A DNA stretch of 64,000 bases. Source: Excoecaria cochinchinensis. Taxonomy: Eukaryota > Streptophyta > Magnoliopsida > Malpighiales > Euphorbiaceae. Position numbers and translations under genes: made by a program. The DNA lies in NCBI GenBank assembly GCA_947683425.1, contig CANTUQ010000043.1, positions 7,821,501 through 7,885,500 on the forward strand. Reading direction: 5' to 3'. The first letter of the stretch is position 1, and every line of letters begins with the position of its first letter. The notes under the pieces are model-generated. The model saw only the letters and a program-made list of their open reading frames with translations, did not search any database and had not been told where the DNA came from. Positions 46,353 through 57,560 of this stretch are shown one piece after another.

Positions 46353-47227
46353 GGAGTCCATGAAGGTTTGAAGATAACATTTTGGTGAAGACATCATTTT
46401 GGTGGAATTTATCTTTTTAACATTTTTAGTTTTTAGTATTATTATTATTTTGCTTTCACTTGTTTTTATTATATAATTTGTAATAAGTTTATTTATTTTT
46501 ATGCAAGTTAATTAAAAAAATCACAAAAAGTTTATATTAATAAATTGGGTTTTTCTAATAAAATGGGACCAATGTCCTAATTTCAACCAATAAAAATTCA
46601 CTTTTAAAATGAAGAGTTAATTCTCTTAAAATGGGAGTGCTCATCCCGATTTTATCCAAGCATACCAAAAATAACTCTTCGATTTTCTAAAGTGAACATA
46701 AAGGAACCAATGTTTCTATTTTAAATAATATCTTGATTTATGAATGTTTATTTTATTCATTTGGCTTATTTATTTATTTATGTTTTGCTTGATTTTATTT
46801 TGGGAGATTGTGTTTTGTCCCAATTTTTTATCTTTCTTTAGTTTGCTTTATCATTTTATCACTTTTCTTTATTGATTGATTTGCACTTTATTTTTTTAAT
46901 GATCATATGAGAAGAGAGATAGAAATTTAGAATTAAAAACCCATTTATAATTAACCAAGGCATTAATAAGAGTAAAGTTTCGAATTTTTCTCTGGTTTAG
47001 ACTCCCGAGATTAGATGAACTTTTCTAATTTCTTGTAAATTGGGTGGCAACTCCAAAATATCTCAAAGGTGCCTAAAGGCTTCATGGGATTAGATGATCT
47101 TTCTAGTGTTCTATTGGAAAGAGGTGTCCAAAATATCTCATGATTGCCTAAGATCAAAAGACGCAAACCCCTCTCGGGCCCTAAAAGCTGGCATCCCGAG
47201 AACCGATCGGGTCCGGCGCACGTCACG

Positions 47228-47232
47228 ATAAT
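47228..47232. other. Target-site duplication ATAAT of element B, right copy
   Basis: It matches 20,648-20,652. Confidence 0.82.
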
Positions 47233-47612
47233 TAAAAATTATATAATCATAAATAGTAAAATACACACCCCTAAATATAGTAGCTTTCACATTTGGTCTC
47301 GCTAATATAAAATTTTTCTTAAAATCATTATTTTATTTGAATAATTTTTTCAATCAATTCGCGTTCATTAATTGTTAGGTCATCCCAGAGAGTCAATAAA
47401 ATTTTTACAAATCTGCATAAATATTTCTAAGTAATTAATAACTAATTAAGTATTAGAAAATAAAGAAGTAAGTAATTGAGATTAAAAAATTGCTTTAAAT
47501 TACTCTCTTTTAAAAAGATCATTTTTCCTCGAGAGTATTGGATGCAAAGCTAACATGCAGAACCATTCCTAAAATATCTGCAAAATATATATAAACAATA
47601 ATAGAAAATAAA
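47233..47612. other. AT-rich spacer between elements B and G
   Basis: No gene or repeat recognised. It continues the pre-insertion DNA of 19,255-20,652 and resumes after G at 54,422. Confidence 0.55.
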
Positions 47613-47617
47613 ATAAT
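47613..47617. other. Target-site duplication ATAAT of element G, left copy
   Basis: It matches 54,417-54,421 outside the other LTR. Confidence 0.82.
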
Positions 47618-48140
47618 TGATAAGGTTCAAAATGTCAAAACCTGAGTGAGGCTGAATGACAGTCGGGGTCGAGACGATCAGATCAACAATGCTGTGTTCC
47701 TGCAATAAAACTTACTCGGTCGAACTAGGCTTGAACACTCTAAAACTTAAGTCAGTAGTGGTTTTAGAGAGAGAGAATTTAGTTAGAGAAGCTCTCAAAA
47801 TTCAGATGTTACTTGGGTACACAATGACCTAGGGTGTTTATAGAAGGCATGAGAATCCACTTGAGTGGTCTACTTTGGTGTCAAAGTAGGTAGGTGGCGA
47901 TATAATGCGGAGCAGGTAGGAGGAATAGGCTCTGGCATGTATCAGTGGACTGACAAAGAGCATGCCCTGTCAGTAATCGGGCAGCCAGCAGGCGTTATTC
48001 CTTATGTCTTATGCGCATTTGTTCGCCACGCGCAGTGTTCCCCATTTGGTTAGGCTTTATTGCTCTAGGTTTTTGGCCTTTGTTGGGCTTTGGGCTGTGC
48101 TTGGCTTAAGCCCAGTGTTAAGTGATAATTGATATTATCA
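47618..48140 (-). repeat. Element G 3' LTR (523 bp)
   Basis: Matches 53,946-54,416 through GCTGTGTTCCTGCAATAAAA and the CTTAAGTCAGTA box. It holds a minus-strand TATAAAC (47,836-47,842). Confidence 0.9.
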
Positions 48141-48170
48141 TTTGTCCCCCTCACCCCCCCTCCCGTCCGA
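48141..48170 (-). other. Polypurine tract of element G
   Basis: The minus strand reads GGGAGGGGGGGTGAGGGGGA, then CAAA, directly before the LTR. Confidence 0.8.
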
Positions 48171-50292
48171 AAAAGATCCAATCAGATCAGGAGAGGAGAT
48201 AGCAATTGGAAGCCTTTGGCTCCTCAATCGCTTCATCATTTCGATCAAATTTTCTCATCGAAGCTTATCATTTCGCACTCTCGATCATTGCAGTCAATGC
48301 ATTGATGGGGGACGTTTTGTCATGCATGCCCATTATAGTGATGCTTCATTTTTAGAGTAACCAACGGTCAACATGTTAATGGCAGACATTTCCTTGAACC
48401 TGCTCATTATGCAGATGCTTTGCTTGTAGTGTTTTGTGCCTTGAGTTCTCCAATCGTGAGTTGCTATATGGCTGGCTACCTAGATTAAATGCCCGGCTTG
48501 ATGAGTAAGATTGCTTTCTTATAAATAGGTAAGTTTCCCTTATTTTCCCATTTCTTCAGAACTCATAGCCTTCGGTTTATCACAAAATGAGTTTCTTCTT
48601 ACGAAATGAATTTCTTTTTTGCCTTCTCTTTTTCTTTTCGCCATCCTTCCCCTTGGCAATTTTTACAAATTTCCTGCCATTTTAAAAAGATGAATGAATT
48701 TTTCCCTCATGTTAGATGAATTGTAAACTGGAACAGAGCGGTTATGCTCCCTGATCAGTGGGGGATGGCTAGGAGTCTATGATGACTCTTCCTTCATTTC
48801 TCCCATCTCTTTTAGATTGGCGAATTATTGAACCGGCTGGAACTAAAGAGGAAGAAGATTGCAGTCTTTGGGTCATCTGCAAAGGGACTAGATGGAGCCG
48901 TACTATATGAGCTAGGGATTGCAATCTTCATAGTGTATCATAGTAAGTGTACTTCATAGCTTGCTTCCCATGAACTCCAAATCTGCCTTAAAAGTATCAA
49001 ATCCGATCGAATAAAGAATATCAAATTGCTTCCTGAAAAAGATATAGAATTAGATAGGAATTTCCTTTTTCTAATTATATTCAGTGTTTCGTTTTCTATT
49101 GTACTTGGAATTTAAATTAATGAAATAAATTTTTTTCCATTTTCAATCTTTCTTAACTTTTACTTATTGCCTCGCTATAGTAATTCGATCGAAATAGTTT
49201 CCAATAACGAATATTTTAACATCTCACTTGTCTTAAAAGACTTAGGAAATTTTTCCCTAGTACATCAAGTTTAATAAGACCATAATTTGATTGAATAATT
49301 GCAATCAATACGCAAATTAACTTAGGAATGAACATCAATCAATGCAAATAGTTGTGTTTTAAGTACAACTTTACAAGTTTAGATTGGGAATCAACGTTAA
49401 AGCCAAGATGCATATAATCCATTTAGATATGACTTTTGCAAATAAACTCGGGATAACATCAAGTGTATTTGAGCAACTAAGTATGTCGAGTGGATTTCAC
49501 AACAGCTTCAGTAACATTTGTTAAGAGTTGCAAGTGATTTGGAACCATTTTGCAATAACTTGGGAGAAATTTGTAACTCGTATATTCGGCGATCATTTCG
49601 ATCAAAATACGATGTTACTTTGAGCACCTTTTTTAATTTGGGTGCAGACTTTTGACCTTAGCACTTCTTTGAACATATCATTTTCGGCATTATTTATGCT
49701 GATCGATATTACGATAGCCCTCTTTCGAATAGTTGTCTTTTACTATGAGATCAAATGCGAGTGTGAATGACCCCTAGGCGTGCTTGGGGTTTCCTCTCGG
49801 CAATTCATCATTGGCTTGGAGCATCAAACATTTTTTCTTAACTTGGGATGAGCACGAGTTATTTCGTCTTAGCTTGGAATAAGAAGGTCTCGATGTCCTG
49901 CTAGCTTTCCTTCAATTTTACAGTTATTTCTGAATGAATGGAAGAAATGGTGACAGTTGTTTTTTCTTGACCATTTCCCCCGATCAAATAATATCCATGA
50001 AGTTTGATGATTATTTAATTCAGGCTTTTGTGCTGAGATAATTTATCATCCCATACTTTTTGCGCAAAGCAAATTCTATCTCCCTTTGAAAAGGTTCTTC
50101 GCCATTCACAAAGGATGTACTGTCTCCTTCTAGAAGTATTCTTCATGATTTAAGGAGGGATGTATTGTCTCCTTTTGGAAGGGTTTTTTTAGGAGGGATG
50201 TTTCGTCTCCTAAAAAACTGTCAATCAGAATCCTATTTTGAGAGGTTGTTGGCTGCTGATTGAACAGCTAAGATAACTTCACTAGATTTCAA
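48171..50292 (-). other. Non-coding 3' internal region of element G, part 1
   Basis: No conserved domain on either strand. A phrase GGAGGGATGTATTGTCTCCT recurs with variants at 50,105-50,215. The solo copia LTR divides this region from 52,203 onward. Confidence 0.5.
50288..50292. other. Target-site duplication TTCAA, left copy
   Basis: It matches 52,198-52,202. Confidence 0.85.
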
Positions 50293-52197
50293 TGTTAGTG
50301 TAAGCCCTAGCCCCAATACATTGTAATAAAACACTTTAGTTAATAAATGAGGCATTTTGTTTTATCCATTGTATTCCTGTGCATGTCAATTGATAGAACT
50401 ATCCAAGAATGTCGTTTCAGTTTAAGTTATCATGTGTGAGGCACATGGTTGTAAGACCTTGAAACAAATGAGACTTCATTCTAAATATCCCTAGTCAGTC
50501 ATTGTTATGGGAATAACAAATGAATTAAGACTAGTATGCTCTCTCTGATTAGTTGAGTTCTGTCTTACGGATCATAAGGACAAAAGTGTCAATCAGAGAT
50601 CATAGATACATGTTTATAACATGGTATTTGGATACGATCCACACATGAGAACACTACATGGTACAAGTCATAAGTGTTCCTCATATGCAAGTTTTGTATC
50701 GGAGTTCTTAGACCTAAAATCTCTATGAAACTCTTTATGAATTACTGTGTACTTTGACATACACCTAACGTGCTCGTAAATGAGTGACAAGTATGGGTAT
50801 GCTTGGGTATGCATTGATTCATGTTAGAGAGCATGAGAGAAGTGAAGGGATTACCCCTCTCTATAAGAGAAAAAAAATATCATCGGCCACTTGATCAGTG
50901 AACTGAGAAGTGTATGGCCATACCGAGATGTAATAATGTGCAATCATTATTTATCTGAGAGTTCAGTGTCACTGGAATATCAAGAAAGGAATTAACTTAC
51001 ACATGAGGATGACTTGTTCCATGCCTTATGTTAATTCTGATATTTATGGGTAAGGGAATATACAAAATTGCATTAGGTCACTAAATGCCAATTGCATTTT
51101 CATTTAATTTGGAATGCTATAATATCTTGCTAGAGAATATATATAGCCTTTGAATTAATTCTTAATTCATTGCCAATATTAAATGGACCTATAGGATCGC
51201 ACACAAAGCATTGGGCTTAAAATATTTAAATAATGTATTGGGCATTAATTTGGGCTTTTAATTAAAGTCAAATTAATGTATGTAATGGGTATTTAAATTG
51301 CTATTGGACCTTGGTCCATGAGAGAGAGAATATTCGGCCCACATAGGATTAATTTCAATTGATTAATTAAATCAATTAAGTTAATTGAGTATTAAATCCT
51401 AGTGGCATTTAAGTCAAATTAAATCACCTAATAATTACCATGTCCTAGCCGAAATTCCAAGTATGATATACAATGGAATTTCAGCACATGATTAAGTGAT
51501 TGTATATTTGATTAAAAATATGTTAAGGTAATATTTCAAATTAATTTGAATTTTGAATTCAAAAGTGAGTTTGAAATAAATTGTGTTACTTATCTTTAGG
51601 AAGGATTTTGAGTTTGAATCAGATTATCTAAAAGTAATTGAAATTCAAATCAAATACTTGCCAAAAAGATAATATACAATTATATAGAAAAGATAAAAGA
51701 AAGAGAAAAAAAAACCTAAGATTGGTGGCTAGGTTTTTGCGTGAAACCTCTCTCTTTCTCTCATTTTTCTTCTTGGCCGAAATACACAAGGAGAAGGATT
51801 CTTCCTTGCTTGCTTGTGACTTTGAGCATTCTTTACACATAGTAGAAGGACAAGATCAAGTCTTGTGGCTTCAAACTAATTCTATTACACAATACATATT
51901 TAGTAAGCTAGCACTTTCGGTTTTGAGCCGTCTTTGCAAGTGTGTGTGTGAGAATAGAGAGGAGTGGCGAAAAAGGCTGTTCCTTGGCATTGGTGGTGAA
52001 CATCTAAGGTGGAGAAGATCATCCAAGTTGCTGGTCATCATCAAATTCAATTTGAAAGGCATCTAAAGTTGTAAGTTATTTAAACCCTAAAATTGCATGT
52101 TTCCGATTCTTGTCATGGAATAGTTTGGCATGTATGATCAAATTTTTTGTTTTTCCGCTGCGTGATCATCATACACATACCATGACATTTTCCATCA
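50293..52197 (+). repeat. Ty1/copia-type solo LTR (1.9 kb)
   Basis: It opens TGTTAGTGTAAGCCCTAG, continues ACATTGTAATAAAACAC, and closes TTTTCCGCTGCG... to TTTTCCATCA, with TTCAA on both sides and no internal region. These ends and the CCGCTGCG tail are typical of plant copia LTRs; the assignment to copia is by resemblance. It lies in element G. Confidence 0.8.
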
Positions 52198-52202
52198 TTC
52201 AA
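52198..52202. other. Target-site duplication TTCAA, right copy
   Basis: It matches 50,288-50,292. Confidence 0.85.
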
Positions 52203-52394
52203 GTCATCCATGCCTTATGTGAATATAGTCACAGCGTCTTCGAGGTATATGGCCAAGGGTGGCTTCTTCTCGAATTTGTTTGATGAGTGCGCTTTGGTGT
52301 TTTTCTTTTATCATTTTAGCTCTCAGAGTCTGACCTATTTACTCTTTTGGTAGAGGATTCTGAGGGATTTTTCTACATCAAGGCCACAAATCTT
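52203..52394 (-). other. Element G sequence downstream of gag
   Basis: No recognisable motif in either strand; it continues at 50,292 across the solo LTR. Confidence 0.45.
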
Positions 52395-53923
52395 TTTATG
52401 AACCTAGCCTATAGAAGCCACTCTATTTCCTCCCTTAGTGAGTTATATTCATCAGTCGTTTGACTAACGTTCCTATAAAATTCGCAGTATTTGCTTTTGT
52501 CCCTCAGAGTATATATTCTATTAGATAGGTTTTTTGACCAATTGATCTTGTTGTGGTTTTCCTTGGTTAGAGTTCAGTAGAGTATAGGTTCCAATCGGAT
52601 TAACGTGGCATTCAGACCTTCCTCTCTCAGACTCTTTCCTTTTAATCGAGCTCCTAGGTGCAGTCACTTTTTTAGGGGCTTTCAATTTCTTTTCTGTCCA
52701 TCTGATAAGATACTGCAGCCTATCATCCATGCTGGACGAGAACTTTAGGCGATCAACCATGCTTAATAAAGGCTATAATCGATCATCCATGCTTAAAGTG
52801 TATTATAACCTCCCGACAATACTCAACCTCAACCTGTTGGCTCTGATGGCTTCATGTAACAGATGACATGCTTAGCTCTATCACTCAATGTAGCGAGTTT
52901 TGTTGATGGCTTAGTCCGAATGGACTCAAATAGAGGCCATCTCCTAACGCTCATGCTAAGGGCATCGGCTGCTACTTTAGGATACAAGTTCCTAATTTCT
53001 AATGTTGTTGCTCAAAACCTATCAATGTAGTCTTGAAGACTTTTATTAGGGCTTTGCATCAAGTTGCACAGGTCGTTGACCATCTTCGGTATTCGAATTT
53101 TAGCAAATATCATTGTGAAGAGATCTCAAATCAGCTCAAATAAGGAGATTGATTCCCGACGAAGATTATGGAACTAATCTAAAGCATCGTCCGCCAAGGT
53201 TGTATGGAAAACTCTATAAAAGATCCGATCATTATAAGAGTAAAACTGGATTTATGCTAGGTATTTTAAGACGTGGGTCTTCAAATCGGATTTGCTCGTG
53301 TATTTGGGCATCCTTATTTTCCTAAATCTGATAGCTGAACTGCCAGTAGAAGAGAGAGACAGCATTGTCGCCGAATAATGGCCTTCTAACTGGGGGGTAT
53401 ACACATTGCAAGTCATCTCTTATAAGAACCAAGGGTGCTTGTGACCACTAAGGAATGTTTGAAGGATCATATGTGTAGGAAGCAAGGTCTCCGCTTGCTG
53501 GGAATATTTTCTCTTTTCCTTTATTCTTTTTGCCTGGTTTGCAGGCATCGGTGCGAGTGCTATATTTATCATGACCTTTGTCTTCCGGATCCATTATTAC
53601 GATCCCTTTGTTTCTCTACTTTCTCCTTTTTTTTCACCATCAAACTCAGAGTTCCTTGTTAAGGCTAGAGGTTGTTTTCCCTTTCGGATGATTTTCATGA
53701 TGATTTTGCTGAAATCATAAAAAATTGTTGTCCAATTATCCATGGTGATGGGAGTGTCGTCTAGCTGTGCCATGAACTTGCTAAGTGTGAGAATTAGATG
53801 ATCATGGGTGGAGGATCCTTGAGGTTCATCTCGTCCACTGGTGGATGCTGATCCACCTTGATTATTGTTGGTCTGATTATTCCTTTCTGATATAGAGCTT
53901 CAGTGCATCTCAAATCTTTCATG
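52395..53923 (-). pseudogene. gag: gag remnant of element G
   Basis: The minus strand starts ATG at 53,923, 4 bases past the PBS. Further down, capsid-core phrases are readable (KIRIPKMVNDLCNLMQSPNK, SLQDYIDRF, a stop, ATTLEIRNLYPKVAADALSM), which match the Retrotrans_gag pattern QxPxESLxDYxxRF. The end at 52,395-52,490 reads KYCEFYRNVSQTTDEYNSLR, a zinc knuckle of the CEFHxxxGHxTxxC type in which the His and last Cys are lost. Many stops and frameshifts make it non-functional. No pol follows. Confidence 0.75.
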
Positions 53924-53926
53924 GTC

Positions 53927-53943
53927 TCTCAACGAAAGCACCA
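53927..53943 (-). other. Primer-binding site of element G
   Basis: The minus strand reads TGGTGCTTTCGTTGAGA two bases after the LTR. This PBS type is known in plant Ty3/gypsy elements, including non-autonomous ones. The tRNA was not identified. Confidence 0.72.
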
Positions 53944-53945
53944 AA

Positions 53946-54416
53946 TGATAAAGTTCAAAATGTTAAAACCTGAGTGAGGTCGGATGGCAGTTAGGGGGCC
54001 GAGCCGATCAGATCAGCAATGCTGTGTTCCTGCAATAAAACTTGCCCAGTCGGACCAGGCGTGAACACATCGAATCTTAAGTCAGTAATGTTTTTAGAAA
54101 GAGAATGTAATGAGAGAAGCTCTTAAAATTCAGAAGTTACTTGGGTACATAGTGACCTGCGATATTTATAGAGCGCGTGAGAACCCACTTGAGTTGTCTA
54201 CGCTGGTGTCAGTGTAGGTAGGTGGCGATGTGACGCGGAGCCGACAAGAGGAGTCGATTGTGGTGTGTGTCAGTGACGCCCCTATCAATCCAATTAGACA
54301 AATTGTGCACGTCTATTCACCACGCGCTGAGCTTCCCATTTGGCTAGGCTTTATTGCTCTGAGTTTTTGACCTTCATTAGCTCAAGCCCAGTGTTAAGTG
54401 ATAATTCATATTATCA
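53946..54416 (-). repeat. Element G 5' LTR (471 bp)
   Basis: Direct repeat of 47,618-48,140, with TGATA...TATCA ends and a minus-strand TATAAAT (54,164-54,170). Confidence 0.9.
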
Positions 54417-54421
54417 ATAAT
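54417..54421. other. Target-site duplication ATAAT of element G, right copy
   Basis: It matches 47,613-47,617. Confidence 0.82.
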
Positions 54422-55027
54422 ATTTAAATTTAAATCATAAAAAATTATAACTTAAAATACATTATACCTAATATAGTTTGATTTATCAACATGATTTTCA
54501 CTTTATCAAAATAAATAAAGTTGTATTTTAGTACTTTTTTTGTGTGTAACATCAAAAAAACTGTCAACAACAACTGTAAGAGGATAAAAATTTAATTCAA
54601 TTTTCTCATTGACATTTGTGTAATTGAATAAATTCTTTTTCACCACTCCATTGCTCATAATGTAGGTCTTATTTTTCTCAAATGTATTTTTGAATTTTTC
54701 AACCGCATCATGGAACATAATATCTTGTATTTTAGTACAATAAAATATAGTGTTCATAGTAAACAAAACATGATAATTACTTATAAATATAAAATATTTG
54801 TTAATTATTTGTAAACATATAATTCAATGAATTTAATAAAATTATCTCATTGCTACCAATAATTAATTTTAATAATTTTTCGCTAGTGGAATAAAATTCT
54901 ATATTTTATAGTTGAATAATCCATACATGAATTTTCCATTCTTTGTCAAGTAGCTACAGAGATCTCCAATAGGAGTGAATTCAGAAATTGACATCTTTAA
55001 TTGTCTATAATAAAGCAAAATCATATA
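54422..55027. other. AT-rich spacer
   Basis: No gene recognised. A minus-strand frame at 54,506-54,766 has no domain or codon signal that I can support. Confidence 0.5.
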
Positions 55028-55129
55028 TTAATAATAGCTTAATACATATCTTTACACATGAACTTGTAAAAAAAAAGCTTAGTTTGTATACCTGAACTTT
55101 TAAATGTTCACTTGTACCACCTTAACTTT

Positions 55130-55867
55130 TTTATACTATGCTTTATAAATATCTATTTTCAGCAAACAAAAATTGAATTTGAGTCATATAAACAACATGC
55201 ATTTAATATGTTTGTTGCACCAATAAATGTGCAACATGTGGCAATTGTTCTAGAAAAAGTGAAATGGTTTAATTGTAAACATTTCCTTTAATTTTTCTTT
55301 TTCATTTTCATCATTTATCTTCTACTTGCTGAAAGTCGTGGGTGATTCCACCCATTAAAAGCTGACTTTCTAGTGTTATTCTTTAACTAAGAATTCTCCT
55401 ATAAGTAGATAACAATTGCAATTTTCGAATTTAGAGAGGAAAAATGGAGATAATAAAGTCGTTAAATTTTTAGACATGGGAGTTCTTGCTCTTATCTCTC
55501 ATTGGATACCAGTATATCATCTTTTTTAAAGAATGTTGTCAAGTTAACTTCCTGTTCATTATTTTTGCTTTTTGGTTAACTAATTTGTTAATTGCTTTTT
55601 CAATTTCTAACTCCCAAGTTTTGAGATTGGTTTGCGATGCAATTGTTGTTTTGCATTTTGCTTTTTATTTTTTTTTTAAGAATGCTATTAATGAAATGGC
55701 CTGAATATTGGGTTAGTCGTGATCAATGAATTCTGTAGAGTCTATAGTGAGGTTTGGGTGTGAAAATAATAGTATTAGTTCCCTGAATGACAGAGGAGTT
55801 AAAAGAATAAATGTGCACCAGGCAAGGAAGCCCTAGGATGGGTGACCTCCTGGGCACCCGGCACCCG
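55130..55867. other. Left internal part of TIR element
   Basis: A short part at 55,540-55,690 recurs at 59,545-59,660 with about 40 bases missing, so the element contains a direct repeat on both sides of the LTR. A frame at 55,486-55,704 has no recognisable product. Confidence 0.5.
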
Positions 55868-55868
55868 G
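55828..55868 (+). other. 5S rRNA-like sequence at LTR edge
   Basis: AGGATGGGTGACCTCCTGGG (55,836-55,855) is identical, as far as I recall the plant 5S rRNA, to the stretch containing box C. The flanks diverge, so it is not a gene. Similar pieces occur in LTRs of Cassandra and some other plant elements. Confidence 0.65.
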
Positions 55869-56366
55869 AAGAAGAAAATATTTTATTTGACTATAGGGAA
55901 GCACAAGTTTAAAGGAATCCAATGATGAAATTTGGAGTGGAAGTGAGATCAAATGCGTCCTTAAAAGTCAAAAAGAAGAAAAGCATCTTGTTCGATTTAA
56001 ATAGTAACTAAGTTGACCAAAGGTTTGACCGAATTTTTAAAAACATTAAATGGTCTCTAAAAATTATTTGAAGAGTATGGATGGACTTAGAATAATATTT
56101 AGGAATTTTTGACAGTGAAATATAAATTTTACGGTAACACTGGAAATTGTCAAATCGAACCAGTATAAGTAACCATGCCTAAAATGGATTTCGATTGAGC
56201 TAAAATTTTACGTGGAGGCTAATTTATGTATTTTAAGAATGATGGAACTGATTTTGGGAGAAAATAAATTTGGAAAGTGATAAAAATCATTTTGAATTGA
56301 AAAATGGGCTTAAAAATAAAAAATGGGCCTAAATGGGTTGCACCAAACCCAGCCCATTTACCCACC

Positions 56367-56374
56367 TATAAATA
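56367..56374 (+). promoter_or_regulatory. TATA box of solo LTR
   Basis: TATAAATA after CCACC and before a CT-rich leader, aligned with 5,112 in element A. Confidence 0.55.
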
Positions 56375-57502
56375 CCCTAAAGATCATATTTCTCTAGAGA
56401 AATCTCCATTTTTGCAGCTGCCTCTTCTCTCTTCTTCCTAGGCCAAATTCTCCTCCATTGTTCTTCTACAAAATTTCTTCAATTCTTCTCAAATTTCTCC
56501 CTAAATTCAAGTCTCTTAAGTAAATTTTAGCTCCTCTAAAATCTAGTGGTGGTGTTTATAGTTCATTTGAAGTGTTAGAGGCGGGAAAACTCAAGTATTG
56601 AAAGTTAGGGCACAAATTGTGGTAAGTGAAATTGAGTTTTATAATTCAATTTAAAGGTTCATATGGGTAGATTAAGGGTTGTAGAGTATGGATATGATGT
56701 TATTTTGGGAAAAGAAGACATGAAAATGATGATTTTGTATGGTTTTATATTTGGCCTATATAGGTTCTAAAGGAAAAGAAAAGTTCTCAAAGGCTAAGAG
56801 TAAGGACAAAGAAGCTTGAGAGGCATAGAACAAAAATACAAGGTTAGTGGATACAATATCCTTTGTTTTCCATACATTTTATTTAAGTGTAAGCTTATGT
56901 ATGATGAGTGTTTGTGTGAAATGTGCTTGTATAATTGAAACTAAGGTTATATGCATGTTTATGGTTAAGAAAAATGATTATTTGAATGATTAATATTGAA
57001 AGAATAAATTTATATAAAATAATCTAAGGTTGGCCGAATGTATACTCTAGTTATATGTAGGTATATTTTAATGTTTTATGATAAATAATTGTACATTTAT
57101 GTTAATTTGTATGAAATATAATTGAATAAATGTTAAATGGTAGAAAAACAAATTTTAAGTGTAAATCATTAGGCTTGGCCAAATGGATATATAAGGTGTG
57201 TTTATGTATATTTTGATAATTTATTAAAATTAAGGCTATAAAATAAATGAATAATTAAAATAGAGTGTAAATTAATTTATTTAGAATTTTTAAATTATTA
57301 ATGTATGTAATTTATGTTGAAAATTGTATTATGTATTAAGTGAATATTTAGGAACAAGTTATGTTTAAGTAAAGAAATAACATAAATGTGATTAGAATAA
57401 AATAATAAGTAAAATGGAATTGAATTTAATGGAAAAGAAATTAAGTGTATGAACGGTAGTGGAATAAACAAGTAGTACGTGATTATAGAATCGTTATTAA
57501 GT

Positions 57503-57506
<4 letters not shown>

Positions 57507-57558
<52 letters not shown>
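57507..57558. repeat. (TA)n microsatellite
   Basis: About 26 TA units inside the solo LTR. Element A has no run at the matching place. Confidence 0.95.

Positions 57559-57560
<2 letters not shown>

Larger units (their letters stand above)
20653..47227 (+). mobile_element. Element B: large Tat/Ogre-like LTR retrotransposon with two nested insertions
   Basis: A 5' LTR (20,653-23,260), PBS, long leader, gag remnant, RT and integrase fragments, 3' tandem repeats, polypurine tract and 3' LTR (44,348-47,227) lie in order on the plus strand, with a matching ATAAT duplication outside both LTRs. The insertions are a CACTA element (24,444-27,540) inside gag and element C (30,454 to about 43,420) in the 3' internal part. 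Without them B is about 10.5 kb. The integrase/RT style (VFAWTYEDKPG, NGA-x-EAANKN, PFVLKNLLSKGA), the long leader and the tandem repeats before the 3' LTR point to the Tat lineage. All coding parts are broken. Confidence 0.85.
44348..47227 (+). repeat. Element B 3' LTR (2.9 kb)
   Basis: It is homologous to 20,653-23,260 from TGTAGACACCGGGTCCCGAG to GGCGCACGTCACG. It is 272 bp longer than the 5' LTR. Visible reasons are longer ATT runs, a longer GC islet (44,592-44,710) and a 92-bp tandem duplication (46,169 and 46,261). Both LTRs share the TATA box and box order. Confidence 0.92.
47618..54416 (-). mobile_element. Element G: gag-only LTR retrotransposon
   Basis: Two LTRs (47,618-48,140 and 53,946-54,416) are direct repeats with TGATA...TATCA ends and an ATAAT duplication outside. 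On the minus strand a PBS follows the 5' LTR, then a degraded gag, then non-coding DNA, and a purine-rich tract before the 3' LTR. Neither strand shows protease, RT or integrase motifs. After removing the 1.9-kb copia solo LTR it is about 4.9 kb. It is unrelated at the LTR level to elements B and C. Confidence 0.85.

Noticed and set aside
51638..52066. 142-codon frame in the copia-type solo LTR
   Set aside because: The solo LTR boundaries enclose it entirely, and it lies in leader-type sequence with no recognisable protein family.
55800..55900. A 5S rRNA gene
   Set aside because: Only about 20-25 bases match; box A, the intermediate element and both ends are missing.
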